From the NCBI RefSeq assembly GCF_002237365.1, contig NZ_NMUO01000001.1:77280-141279 (forward strand): 64,000 nt of DNA, written 5' to 3'. A program made the translations under genes and the position numbers. Below the pieces are notes generated by a model that saw only the letters and a list, made by a program, of their open reading frames with translations, searched no databases and was not told the origin of the DNA. The stretch comes from Zobellella denitrificans (GTDB taxonomy: Bacteria; Pseudomonadota; Gammaproteobacteria; Enterobacterales; Aeromonadaceae). Of this stretch, positions 38,194 to 48,367 are shown in pieces (the first letter of the stretch is position 1; each line of letters opens with the position of its first letter).

Positions 38194-40028
38194 ATCGGGA
38201 TAGGGGGGAACCAATAGGTTCCGCCCCTCCCACACCACCCGGCATGCGGGTCCGCACCGGGCGGTTCGAGAAGTTGAGGTCTCACGAGAGGCGCGGCACA
38301 CCCAATCGGTCGAAGTAGGCTATCGTCAGCACATGGTGGATGGCGGAGCGACTGTTATGCCACCAGCGTCGGCTCAGCGCCGCCACCGATTGCGCAACCC
38401 AGGCACTCGCGCCAAGGCGCACCAGTTCACGGTAGATCGTCTTGCCCCGACGCCACTGCCTCAGGTGCAGGGCTCGCAGGCGGCGACGTATCCACTCATC
38501 CAGTGAACGCCAGATCCGCGGCGTTTGTGCCAGCCTGAAGTACCCTTTCCATCCCAGCAGGTAGCTGCGGAGCTTCTCCACCACCTGTGCCAGGCTGCGA
38601 CCACCAGACCCTCGGGTCAGTTGCCTGATCCTGAGCTTGAACGCCTGTAATGCCTTCGTTGATACCGCGCGCCGCACTTCTCCGTCTCTCGTCTGCCACA
38701 GGGCGTATCCGAGGAACTTGCGACCGAACACGCTGCTGATTGCGCTCTTGGCTTCGTTGATCACCAGACGCAGTTTCGCGTAACAACGGCGGAGCAATCG
38801 CATGACCCGCTCTCCCGCCTTGTGACTGCCAACGTAGACGTTACAGTCGTCGGCGTAACGGGCGAAGCGGTGCCCCCGGCGCTCCAACTCTTTATCCACC
38901 TCGTCCAGCAGGACGTTGGCCAGCAGCGGCGACAAGGGCCCGCCTTGCGGCGTGCCCTCGTGCCGCTCCATGACCACGCCGCCGTCCATGATGCCCGCGT
39001 TCAGGTACGCACGAACCAACCGGATGACGCCGGGGTCGTTCACCCGTTTCTTCAGCCGGTCGAGCAGGATATCGTGGTTGACCCGGTCGAAGAACTTCGA
39101 CAAATCAACATCCACCACGATGTGGCGGCCCTGGCTCACGTAGCGTTGCGCCGCCAATACCGCGTCCTGGGCCCGACGGCCCGGACGGAAGCCGTAGCTG
39201 TGCTCGCTGAAGGTGGGGTCAATCAGGGGTTGCAGCACTTGCAGCAGTGCCTGTTGGATCAGACGGTCGGTGACGGTGGGGATACCCAGTTCCCGTTCAC
39301 TGCCGTCCGGTTTCGGGATGCCTACCCGACGAACGGGCGGTGGCCGATAGGTGCCCTCCAGCAGTTGCTGTTTGAGCTCCGGCCACCGCCAGCGCAGGTG
39401 TTCAGCGGTCTGGGCGATGTCCAGCCCGTCAACACCCGCCGTTCCCTTGTTGGCCTTCACGCGCGTCCATGCCCGTTGCATGTTCTCTCGTGCGAACACC
39501 TGCACCAGCAGGCTTCGCCCTGCGTCCTCCGGCTCTCGTCGCGGGAGTGCTGTTTCATCGCTGATCGCGTCCGGCAAGGCTTCACCTTCCCGTGTTGCGA
39601 CCCGCCCCGCTGATGCGGGCATCTGATGCGGTACAGTACTCATCGACAAGGCGGTTGACGCTCCTTCTCGTTCGGCCCTTCGCCCCGTAACGGCGGCTAC
39701 TATGGCCTCTGCTGACTTCTCGCTCCGTGTTGCCACGTCGCCCTTTCAGGCATGAGGCGAGATCTCCCCGGGTAAGAACACACTCCTTCACCGCACAACC
39801 GCCGGATTTACACCGCCTCGCCTTGGCCACAAGAGCTTCGCGGCTTCGTGCCCGCTCGCCCTGCTTGGCAGAGCCTCATATCCGATTCTTGTTCATCGGC
39901 TCACGGTTTACGCTCCACGCTTCCTCCCCACGGTCGGTCACCCTTCCGCAGTTGCGCTTCACTTCGCTCGCTGTGGCCAGCTCGCGGGAGGACTTGCACC
40001 TCCAGGAGTGCGCCCGTGCCGGGCGCAC
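38194..40028 (-). mobile_element. Group IIC intron with reverse transcriptase
   Basis: On the minus strand the element begins with GTGCGCCCGG (GUGYG-type 5' end; a start at 40030 also fits) and ends CCCGAT at 38194. Near the 3' end, at about 38232-38267, a domain V with a CGC triad (GAACCGCCCGGTGCGG) is followed by domain VI. The CGC triad, the lack of an endonuclease domain in the reverse transcriptase and insertion just beyond a terminator hairpin all point to class C. It lies directly after the mmsA terminator stem and 2 bases past the EAL gene stop, so it disrupts no coding sequence. Coordinates may shift by a few bases. Confidence 0.82.
38282..39736 (-). CDS. ltrA: Group II intron reverse transcriptase/maturase
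   Basis: 484 residues. Reverse transcriptase motifs in order: GIPTVTDRLIQQAL, SYGFRPGRRAQDAV, DVDLSKFFDRVNH, GTPQGGPLSPLLAN, catalytic YADD (294-297) and AISSVFGRKFLGY, then a maturase (X) domain ending AYFDRLGVPRLS. No HNH endonuclease follows, as expected for class C introns. It copies intron RNA into new sites and helps it splice. The frame is intact and the start may be a later Met (residue 32 region). Frames overlapping it in the RNA are shadows. Confidence 0.93.
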   Translation of the reverse strand: MATRSEKSAEAIVAAVTGRRAEREGASTALSMSTVPHQMPASAGRVATREGEALPDAISDETALPRREPEDAGRSLLVQVFARENMQRAWTRVKANKGTAGVDGLDIAQTAEHLRWRWPELKQQLLEGTYRPPPVRRVGIPKPDGSERELGIPTVTDRLIQQALLQVLQPLIDPTFSEHSYGFRPGRRAQDAVLAAQRYVSQGRHIVVDVDLSKFFDRVNHDILLDRLKKRVNDPGVIRLVRAYLNAGIMDGGVVMERHEGTPQGGPLSPLLANVLLDEVDKELERRGHRFARYADDCNVYVGSHKAGERVMRLLRRCYAKLRLVINEAKSAISSVFGRKFLGYALWQTRDGEVRRAVSTKALQAFKLRIRQLTRGSGGRSLAQVVEKLRSYLLGWKGYFRLAQTPRIWRSLDEWIRRRLRALHLRQWRRGKTIYRELVRLGASAWVAQSVAALSRRWWHNSRSAIHHVLTIAYFDRLGVPRLS

Positions 40029-40030
40029 AC

Positions 40031-40059
40031 GAAGAAGCCCGCACTGGGCGGGCTTCGGT
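40031..40059 (-). terminator. Terminator of the inositol operon, 5' side of the intron
   Basis: A perfect 9-bp stem (GAAGCCCGC/GCGGGCTTC, loop of five at 40034-40056) lies about 18 bases past the mmsA stop. The intron enters a few bases after this stem, which is how group IIC introns choose targets. Confidence 0.85.
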
Positions 40060-40073
40060 TGGCGGCGTGGCGC

Positions 40074-41576
<1,503 letters not shown>

Positions 41577-41590
41577 GCTAGGTTTCTCCG

Positions 41591-42481
41591 TTACAGCAGG
41601 CCGGCGTTGCGGGCGAACGCGTGCAGATTGTTATAGCCCAGGGTGGCGTAGGTCAGGGGGTGGGCGACGGACGGATCCTGTTCGGCCTCCACCACCAGCC
41701 AGCCCTGGTAGTCGTTGTCTTTCAGTACCTCGAATACCGCCGGATAGTCGACGCAGCCGTCACCGGGTACGGTGAAGGCGCCGTCCAGCACGGCATTGAG
41801 GAAGCTGGCGTTGCGGTTGCGGGCTTCCTTAAGCACCTGTGCGCGGATGTCCTTGCAGTGCACATGGTTGATGCGCCTGGCCCAGCGTTTGGCCACCGCC
41901 ACCGGATCGCCGCCGGCGTAGGTCATGTGGCCGGTGTCGAGCAGCAGCCCGAGCTCGGGGCCGGTGTGCTGCATCAGGGCATCCACCTCGGCCTCGGTTT
42001 CAATCACGGTGCCCATATGGTGGTGGTAGGCCAGCTGTACGCCCTGTGACAGGGTGTAGCGGGCGAACTCGGTGAGTTTGGCGCCGTACTCTTCCCAGCG
42101 CTCGGCGGGGAAAGGCGGACGCTCGCTCACCGGCTTGCCCTGGTCGCCATGCACGCAGCCGGTGACTTCGCAGAACACCATCACCTTGCAGCCCATGGCC
42201 TTGAGCAGCCGCAGGTGGTCCTGCACCGCCTCGATTTCCTCTTCCACCGAGCGCTGCAGCAGGTAGCCGGAATACCAGCCGGAGACCAGCTCCAGCTCGT
42301 GGCGCTGCAGTATGGGCTTGAGCAGCTCGGGATCCCGGGGGAATTTATGGCCCAGCTCGAAGCCGGCGAAGCCGGCCTGCCTGCCTTCGGTCAGGCAGGT
42401 GGCGAGCGGGGTGTCGCCGCCCAGGCTCGGCAGATCGTCGTTGGTCCAGGTCAGGGGGTTGATGCCCAGTTTTACGCTCAT
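41591..42481 (-). CDS. iolE: 2-keto-myo-inositol dehydratase
   Basis: 296 residues from the ATG at 42481, with GGAGA upstream and matching homologue length; a longer reading to 42637 would run through the palindromic repeat and is rejected. It has a TIM-barrel of the xylose-isomerase-like family with the IolE motifs YHHHMGTVIETEAEVD and LLLDTGHMTYAGGDP, and a metal site HVHCKD. It dehydrates scyllo-inosose. The gene follows iolD by 226 bases that hold a palindromic repeat, unlike the tight spacing elsewhere in the operon. Confidence 0.94.
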   Translation of the reverse strand: MSVKLGINPLTWTNDDLPSLGGDTPLATCLTEGRQAGFAGFELGHKFPRDPELLKPILQRHELELVSGWYSGYLLQRSVEEEIEAVQDHLRLLKAMGCKVMVFCEVTGCVHGDQGKPVSERPPFPAERWEEYGAKLTEFARYTLSQGVQLAYHHHMGTVIETEAEVDALMQHTGPELGLLLDTGHMTYAGGDPVAVAKRWARRINHVHCKDIRAQVLKEARNRNASFLNAVLDGAFTVPGDGCVDYPAVFEVLKDNDYQGWLVVEAEQDPSVAHPLTYATLGYNNLHAFARNAGLL

Positions 42482-42562
42482 GGTGTTCTCCAAAATTCGG
42501 TTCTCCCTGAAGCCAGATGTTTGACTGCTCCAGGTAACGGATAAAACTTGTGCCCCAGTGCC

Positions 42563-42668
42563 GGTCGGCCAAAGGGCCGACTCCGCCGACACGCTGTGAA
42601 TACATCCCTGTACGCTCGCACATGCCATCCCTGGCATGTGACGGTCGGCGGAGCCGCTCCCTTTGTCC
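42563..42668. repeat. Palindromic intergenic repeat, copy A (73-bp core at 42581-42653)
   Basis: A 73-base core with outer 10-bp inverted arms CTCCGCCGAC/GTCGGCGGAG and an inner stem CACATGCCA-TCCC-TGGCATGTG. Immediately outside is another stem, CAAAGGG/CCCTTTG. Copy B at 59155-59227 has the same core with only 6 base differences but a different outer stem. A shorter, decayed copy is at 47806-47870. Together they form a dispersed structured repeat family between genes. Confidence 0.8.
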
Positions 42669-42706
42669 TCCCCCAGGCAACGTCGTTGCCTGTCGGGTGC
42701 CGTCGT

Positions 42707-44566
42707 TTACAAATTCTGCTGCTGGCGGGCCTTATGGGCCTCGTAGCGGGCGCGGGCTTCCTGCACCTGGCTGCGGGGAGACACTTCCGGCACCGCCACG
42801 TCCCACCAGGAGCCGCCCTCTTCGGTCACCACCAGGGCGTCGGTGTCCAGGGTCACCACATAGGTGATGTCCGAGGCCTTGGCCCGCGCCAGCGCCGCTT
42901 CCAGCTCCTTGATGTTGCCCACCTTCTCGCCTTTGGCACCCAGGGCGATGGCGTGGGCGGCAAAGTCGGTCTTGGGCGCGCCGCCGGCCACCGTCAGGCA
43001 GTCGTCCAGCATGTTGTTGAAGCCGGGGCCGCCGCAGAACTGCTGCAGCCGGTGGATGCAGCCGTAGCCGCGGTTGTCGAGCACCACCACTATCATCTTC
43101 CGGCCCAGCATCACCGAGGTGGCGATCTCCGAGTTCAGCATCAGGTAGGAGCCGTCCCCCACCATCACGAACACCTCGGAGTCGGGTTTGGCCATCTTGA
43201 CCCCCAGGCCGCCGGCGATTTCGTAGCCCATGCAGGAGTAGCCGTACTCCATGTGGTAGCCCTTGTGGTAACGGGTGCGCCACAGTTTCTGCAGTTCGCC
43301 GGGCAGGCCGCCGGCGGCACAGACCACGATGTCCTGCTCCCCGGCGGCGCGGTTGACCGCGCCCACCACTTCGGCATCGGTGGGAAGTTCGGTGCCGCGA
43401 TCCGTGGTGGCCACGTCCTGGGCGTGCAGCCACTGGGCGCGCAGCTCGGCGGCTTTTTCCACCCAGCTGCCCTCGGGCTGCCAGCCTTCGAGCCCGGCGA
43501 TCAGCCTGGGCAGGGTCAGCCTGGCATCGCCCACCAGGGGCTGCGCCTTGTGCTTGTAGGCATCGAAGGAGCCGACGTTGATGGACAGGATGCGTGCGTC
43601 CGGGTGGTACATGGCGCGGGAACCGGTGGCGAAGTCGCCGAGCCGGGTACCCACCGCCAGGATCAGGTCGCAGTCGGCGGCCAGGGCATTGGTCGAGGCC
43701 GCGCCGGTGACGCCGATGGAGCCCATGTTCTGGGCGTGATCCCAGGGCAGCGCGCCCTTGCCGGCCTGGGTCTCGCCCACCGGCAGGTGGTACTGGCTCA
43801 CCAGTTGGTCCAGCTCCTGGAGCGCGCCCGCGTAGTGCACCCCGCCCCCGGCGATCACCAGCGGCTTTTTGGCGGCCTTGATGAGTTCGATGGCTTCGGC
43901 CAGTTCCACCTCGTCCGGGGCCTGGCGGCGCAGCCGGTGCACCTTCTCCTCGAACAGGTGCGCCGGGTAGTCGTAGGCCATGGTCTGCACGTCCTGGGGC
44001 AGCGCCAGGGTCACCGGGCCGCATTCCACCGGGTCGGTCAGCACCCGCATCGCCTGGGGCAGCGAGGTCAGCAACTGCTCGGGCCGGGTGATGCGGTCGA
44101 AGAAGCGGCTCACCGGCTTGAAGCAGTCGTTGGAGGTGATGGTGTGGTCGCTGAACACCTCCACCTGCTGCAGCACCGGATCCGGCTGGCGGGTGGCGAA
44201 GGTGTCACCCGGCAGGAACAGCACCGGCAGGCGGTTGACGTGGGCCACGGCGGCGGCGGTCACCATGTTGGTGGAACCCGGGCCGGCGGAGGCGGTACAG
44301 GCCATCATGCGCCGGCGGTTGTGGGTCTTGGCGAAGGCGATGGCGGCGTGGGCCATGCCCTGCTCGTTGTGGGCCCGGTAGGTGGGCAACACGTCGCGCG
44401 CCTGGTACAACGCCTCGCCCACCCCGGCCACGTTGCCATGACCGAAGATGGCGAAGACCCCCTCGAACAGGGGCAGCATTTCCCCGTCGAGCTCCACTTT
44501 CTGGGCCGTCATAAACTTCACCAGGGCCTGGGCCATGGTCAGACGAAGGGTGTGGGACATCTTCAT
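42707..44566 (-). CDS. iolD: 3D-(3,5/4)-trihydroxycyclohexane-1,2-dione hydrolase
   Basis: 619 residues of the thiamine-diphosphate enzyme family. It has the pyrimidine-domain GHGNVAGVGEALYQ and the thiamine-binding VGDGSYLMLNSEIATS region. It opens the six-carbon ring of the inositol intermediate to give 5-deoxy-D-glucuronate. The start ATG overlaps the stop of iolC (ATGA), so the two are translation-coupled. The Met at residue 3 is an alternative start. It matches the full length of known IolD proteins. Confidence 0.95.
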   Translation of the reverse strand: MKMSHTLRLTMAQALVKFMTAQKVELDGEMLPLFEGVFAIFGHGNVAGVGEALYQARDVLPTYRAHNEQGMAHAAIAFAKTHNRRRMMACTASAGPGSTNMVTAAAVAHVNRLPVLFLPGDTFATRQPDPVLQQVEVFSDHTITSNDCFKPVSRFFDRITRPEQLLTSLPQAMRVLTDPVECGPVTLALPQDVQTMAYDYPAHLFEEKVHRLRRQAPDEVELAEAIELIKAAKKPLVIAGGGVHYAGALQELDQLVSQYHLPVGETQAGKGALPWDHAQNMGSIGVTGAASTNALAADCDLILAVGTRLGDFATGSRAMYHPDARILSINVGSFDAYKHKAQPLVGDARLTLPRLIAGLEGWQPEGSWVEKAAELRAQWLHAQDVATTDRGTELPTDAEVVGAVNRAAGEQDIVVCAAGGLPGELQKLWRTRYHKGYHMEYGYSCMGYEIAGGLGVKMAKPDSEVFVMVGDGSYLMLNSEIATSVMLGRKMIVVVLDNRGYGCIHRLQQFCGGPGFNNMLDDCLTVAGGAPKTDFAAHAIALGAKGEKVGNIKELEAALARAKASDITYVVTLDTDALVVTEEGGSWWDVAVPEVSPRSQVQEARARYEAHKARQQQNL

Positions 44567-46476
44567 TCTCCTTGATGACGCTGACGCCAGAGGGCGATCA
44601 GATGATGGTAATTGCGTTTGATGGCTTCAATCAGACCCTGGTCGTCGAGCCGGCCGGCCAGCCAGTCGCGGCTGGGGGCGCCGAAGATGGTGCGGCCGAT
44701 GGCGAAGCCCTTGACTAGCGCCTTGCCGGCGGCGGCGTTGAAGCCGGCCTGCAGCTCGGCTTGGGGCGCATCCAGGCCCAGGATCACCACCCCATGGCAG
44801 TGCGGGTCGCGTTCGGTGACCACGGCGGTGACCTCGTCCCAGCCGGTGCTGGACAGCGGCGGCAGCTTCCACCAGTCGGGCTTGACGCCGAGGTTGTAGA
44901 AGCGCTTGATGGCGCGCACGTAGAGCTCGTCGGTCTTGGGCATGTCCGCCGGCAGTATCACTTCCAGCAGCAGCTCGTGGCCGCTCTTGCAGCAGGCCTG
45001 GTACACCTCGGTGATCAGCCGCTCCTGCTCCAGGCGCAGCTCCACCTGATCTTCCGGATGGTAGAACACCAGGCACTTGACGATGTGCTCCAGCGGCCAG
45101 TCGATCAGCTGGCTGCCGATGTTGCCGTGCTCCAGGCGCAGCGGGCGCGAGCTCGGCAGCTCCAGGGGTCGGCCTATCCACCAGCCCTGGCCGGTGATCT
45201 CGTTCAGCACCGGCTGGCCGAAGGTGGTGTCCGCCAGTATGCCGGCACGGCCCTTGAGCCCGGCCTCTTCCGCCACCTGGCGGCCGGCCTTCAGGATCAG
45301 TTTTTTCAGCCGGGGGATCTCGCCGATATCCGCCCCCGCCTCGATGGCCATGTCCACGAACTGGCGACGGTGATCGAAGGCCAGGATGCACAGATCGTCC
45401 CACTCCCGATCCCGGGTGGTCACCCGGTGCAGGTGGTTGAGGCGCTCGTCCAGATCCGGGCGCGGCACCGACTCGGCGCGGGACAGGTAGTCGTCCAGCT
45501 CTTCCTTGCTCGGCATGGCCGGGGCGCAACCGTGGCGGGACACCACCAGGGCGCCGCAGGCGTTGGCGTAACGGCAGGCCTGCTCCCAGCCCTCGCCATT
45601 GAGGTAGCCGCGCAGCAGGCCGGACATGAAGGCGTCCCCCGCCCCCAGCACGTTGAGCACCTCCACCCTGACCCCGTACACGGTCAGCCCCTGGTCCAGG
45701 GCGGCGGGAATGGCGCCCTCGAACACCGAGCAGCCGAGCGGGCCGCGCTTGCACACCAGGGCGGCGCCGCTCACCTCGCGCACCGCCCGCAGGGCGGCGA
45801 CGGTGTCGGTGCTGCCGCCGGCGATATGGAACTCTTCCTCGGTGCCGACGATGACGTCGAACAGAGCCAGCATCTGCTGCAGCTGTTCGGTGACGGCGGC
45901 GGACGGGATAAAGCGGGTCTCGCCGTCACCGCGGCTGGTCAGGCCCCAGAGCACCGGGCGGTAGTCGATGTCCAGCGCGGTTTTCACCCCGTGCCGGCGG
46001 GCGATCTCCAGCGCCTTCACCACGGCGGCCCGGGTGTCCGGATGCGACAGGTGGGTACCGGTGATGGCCAGGCACCTGGCCGAGGCGATGAACTCCTCGT
46101 CGATGTCTTCCGCCCGGATGCCCATGTCGGCGCAGTTTTCCCGGAAGAAGATCAGCGGAAAGGTATCCTCGTCCTTGATGCCGAGCACCACCAGGCCGGT
46201 GAGCCTGTCCTTGTCGGTCTTGAGGTGGCTCACATCCACCCCCAGCCGGGCCAGCTCCTCGCGCAGGAAACGGCCCATGTGGTCGTCGCCCACCCGGGAC
46301 AGCATGGCGGATTTCAGGCCCTGACGGGCGGTGCCGTAGGCCACATTACCGCTGGAGCCTCCCAGGTATTTGGCGAAGCTGCCCATGTCTTCCAGGCGGG
46401 CGCCGATCTGCTGGCCGTACAGGTCGACGGCCACCCGCCCAAGGCAAATCACATCCAGGTGCTTTCGTGCTGACAT
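44563..46476 (-). CDS. iolC: Fused 5-dehydro-2-deoxygluconokinase and DUF2090 (IolC-IolJ-like)
   Basis: 637 residues. Residues 1-325 are a PfkB/ribokinase-type sugar kinase (GGSSGNVAYGTARQG, GAGDAFMSGLLRG), the IolC activity phosphorylating 5-dehydro-2-deoxygluconate. Residues from about 330 to the end are a DUF2090 domain (LAFDHRRQFVDMA, ADTTFGQPVLNEITGQGWWIG, HGVVILGLDAPQAEL), regarded as an aldolase acting on the phosphorylated product. A single chain thus covers two successive steps. Good GGAGGAG ribosome site. It follows iolG by 36 bases and overlaps iolD. Confidence 0.92.
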   Translation of the reverse strand: MSARKHLDVICLGRVAVDLYGQQIGARLEDMGSFAKYLGGSSGNVAYGTARQGLKSAMLSRVGDDHMGRFLREELARLGVDVSHLKTDKDRLTGLVVLGIKDEDTFPLIFFRENCADMGIRAEDIDEEFIASARCLAITGTHLSHPDTRAAVVKALEIARRHGVKTALDIDYRPVLWGLTSRGDGETRFIPSAAVTEQLQQMLALFDVIVGTEEEFHIAGGSTDTVAALRAVREVSGAALVCKRGPLGCSVFEGAIPAALDQGLTVYGVRVEVLNVLGAGDAFMSGLLRGYLNGEGWEQACRYANACGALVVSRHGCAPAMPSKEELDDYLSRAESVPRPDLDERLNHLHRVTTRDREWDDLCILAFDHRRQFVDMAIEAGADIGEIPRLKKLILKAGRQVAEEAGLKGRAGILADTTFGQPVLNEITGQGWWIGRPLELPSSRPLRLEHGNIGSQLIDWPLEHIVKCLVFYHPEDQVELRLEQERLITEVYQACCKSGHELLLEVILPADMPKTDELYVRAIKRFYNLGVKPDWWKLPPLSSTGWDEVTAVVTERDPHCHGVVILGLDAPQAELQAGFNAAAGKALVKGFAIGRTIFGAPSRDWLAGRLDDQGLIEAIKRNYHHLIALWRQRHQGE

Positions 46477-46512
46477 TCTTCTCTCCTCCGGGACGGATCC
46501 CTCTTGGTCCTT

Positions 46513-47649
46513 TTAGTTGATTTCTTCCACGTGGATCCACTGGCGGCGCTCGGCCGACAGGGCGATGGCGTCCAGTACCCGGGAGACCCTCCAGCCTTCC
46601 TCGAAATCGGGCCACAGGGGGCTGCCGGCGGCGATGCCATCCACCAGATCGCGGATCTCCACGGTTTTCTGATCGTTGAAGCCGAAGCCATGACCGGCAC
46701 TGATGCAGAAGGCCGCATAGTCCGGGTGCTCCGGGCCCACCAGCAGGGTCTTGAAGCCCTGGCGGCCCTGGTCGTCGTCGTGCCGGTAGAGCTTGAGCTC
46801 GGCCATGCGCTCCTGGGTATAGCTGATGCAGCCCTTAGTGCCGGTGATCACGTAGCCAAGGCCCATCTTGCGGCCGCAGGCGATGCGCGAGGTCTCGATC
46901 TGGCCCATGACGCCGGATTCGAAACGCAGCAGGGCGTGGGCCTGGTCTTCGTTTTCCACCGGCAGCAGCCGGGACGGCTCGCGCGGGTCCGGGCGCTCAC
47001 CGATGATGGTCTGCATGTCGCCGCTCACACTGGCTACCCGGGAGCCCACCAGGTAGTGGGCCATGTTGATGATATGGGCGCCGAGATCGCCCAGGGCCCC
47101 CAGGCCGGCGCTGTCCTTGCGGCAGTGCCAGTCCAGCGGGGTAGCCGGGTTGGCCATGTAATCCTCATTATGGGTGCCGTAGAAGTGCACCACCTCGCCG
47201 ATCTCCCCCCGCGCTATGATCTGGCGCGCCAGTTGGGTGGCGGGGTTTTTCATGTAGTTGAAGCCCACCAGGGTCTTGACCCCGGCCCGGCGGGCCGCGT
47301 CCACCATTTCGGCGGCGTCGCGGGTGGACAGCGCCAGCGGCTTTTCGGAATAGACGTGCTTGCCGTGGGCGATGGCGGCCAGGGCCATTTCCTTGTGCAG
47401 GAAGTTGGGGGCGCAGATGTCGACCACGTCGATGGCCGGGTCGGCCACCAGCTCGCGCCAGTCGCCGGTGGAACGGTTGAAGCCCAGGCTCTCGGCCTGG
47501 CGGGCCGCAAGCTCAGGGGTCACCTCGGCCAGCATCTCCCGCACCAGTTGCCCCTTGAGCGGGAACACCACCGGCGCCTGGGCGTAGGCGATGGCGTGGC
47601 AGCGCCCGATATAACCGGTCCCGATCAGTCCCACACGTACTTGCTGCAT
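46513..47649 (-). CDS. iolG: Gfo/Idh/MocA-type inositol dehydrogenase
   Basis: 378 residues from the ATG at 47649 (GAGGTG upstream), preferred over 47688. It has a Rossmann NAD loop GLIGTGYIGRCH, the EKP motif of the family (SEKPLALS) and a catalytic Asp/His region DLGAHIINM. It should oxidise myo-inositol or a derivative (scyllo-inositol) in the first step. Sequence motifs alone do not separate myo- from scyllo-inositol specificity. First gene of the operon, with a good promoter at 47703-47731 and divergent from the RpiR regulator. Confidence 0.88.
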   Translation of the reverse strand: MQQVRVGLIGTGYIGRCHAIAYAQAPVVFPLKGQLVREMLAEVTPELAARQAESLGFNRSTGDWRELVADPAIDVVDICAPNFLHKEMALAAIAHGKHVYSEKPLALSTRDAAEMVDAARRAGVKTLVGFNYMKNPATQLARQIIARGEIGEVVHFYGTHNEDYMANPATPLDWHCRKDSAGLGALGDLGAHIINMAHYLVGSRVASVSGDMQTIIGERPDPREPSRLLPVENEDQAHALLRFESGVMGQIETSRIACGRKMGLGYVITGTKGCISYTQERMAELKLYRHDDDQGRQGFKTLLVGPEHPDYAAFCISAGHGFGFNDQKTVEIRDLVDGIAAGSPLWPDFEEGWRVSRVLDAIALSAERRQWIHVEEIN

Positions 47650-47702
47650 CTTTAACACCTCGATTTCTGGCGCCAGGCTGGCTGTCATATTTCATTTGCT
47701 TA

Positions 47703-47731
47703 TTTATACGAAACAATTATTTCATTATCAA
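47703..47731 (-). promoter_or_regulatory. iolG promoter with operator-like palindrome
   Basis: On the minus strand: -35 TTGATA (47726-47731), 17-base spacer, -10 TATAAA (47703-47708). Within the spacer is GAAATAATTGTTTC, an inverted repeat that could bind the regulator. The 54 bases to the start codon form a short leader. Confidence 0.7.
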
Positions 47732-47747
47732 CCCAGTGTGAAATATT
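47731..47747. promoter_or_regulatory. Operator-like site, iolG side
   Basis: ACCCAGTGT joined to GAAATATT. The reverse complement of the site at 48381-48401 holds the same two blocks, separated by AAAT. Such matching elements before two divergent genes suggest one regulator, most likely the RpiR-type protein at 48453. Confidence 0.6.
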
Positions 47748-47805
47748 TGTATGTAAATGTGATGCGGCACGCACTTCTTAGCGCCTGTTGATGATCTGCA
47801 GTACT

Positions 47806-47870
47806 CGGCCAAAGCGCGCAGCTCCGCCGACACGCCGTGGGAGGAGTGCCCTTTGGCCGACAGCCTACGC
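47806..47870. repeat. Palindromic intergenic repeat, copy C (decayed)
   Basis: Contains CTCCGCCGACACGCCG (the first 16 bases of the copy A/B core), flanked by CGGCCAAAG and CTTTGGCCG, a perfect 9-bp outer stem. The inner CATGCCA hairpin of copies A and B is missing. A 20-base block starting at 47806 recurs inverted at 59389-59408 with one mismatch. Confidence 0.65.
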
Positions 47871-48079
47871 CTCGTCAGAAGCCATCGAAGCCTCCAATCA
47901 AGGCGGCCAGGCACTGCATAGCCGCCGGTTTGTGCCGCTGTAGCCGTCGCTTCAGCCGACGGGAAGACGGCGCCCAATGTCCACGCCCCACGCCGTTGGC
48001 AGCTTTGCGCCACGTAAACGGGCGCCTACAGGTGAGATATCGCGCCGATCAGTTTAAAACTTAGGCAGTGAGGATTCTT

Positions 48080-48242
48080 GGGGCGCGGGCGGCCCGCCCG
48101 CATGAGGGTGCCGCCGAGGTGGGCGAAGGCACAACCCAACCCGCGCTGCCTGTTCTGCCTCAAACCTCTTTAACCCTGTGGTGTGGCGGGCCAGCCCGAG
48201 GGTTCCCGCTGCGCGGGAAAGCAGGCGGGCCGCCTGCGCCCC
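48080..48242. repeat. 163-bp element with 22-bp inverted ends
   Basis: Terminal inverted repeats at 48080-48101 and 48221-48242 match in 20 of 22 positions (GGGGCGC-GGCGGCCCGCC type). The inside has no open frame with coding character and is GC-rich. It resembles a small non-autonomous element or REP-like insertion. The whole 47650-48452 gap holds no gene I can support. Confidence 0.55.
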
Positions 48243-48367
48243 ACCAGTCAGGTGCCAATCTGCAAACGTCGTTTGCCTACCGGCGAGAGTGGCCGGAGGC
48301 GCGAAGGAATGGGAGAGCTGTCGGCAATCTTTTTGCTCACTGAATCGATTAACCAATGAATGGAATG

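Noticed and set aside
39582-39830. 82-residue frame next to the intron reverse transcriptase
   Set aside because: It falls in structured intron RNA upstream of the maturase gene.
42482-42637. Longer N-terminus for iolE
   Set aside because: The extra codons run through palindrome copy A; the ATG at 42481 has a good ribosome site and gives the family length.
47717-48356. Two minus-strand frames in the iol intergenic gap
   Set aside because: They run through palindromic and inverted repeats, and have no ribosome site or coding character.
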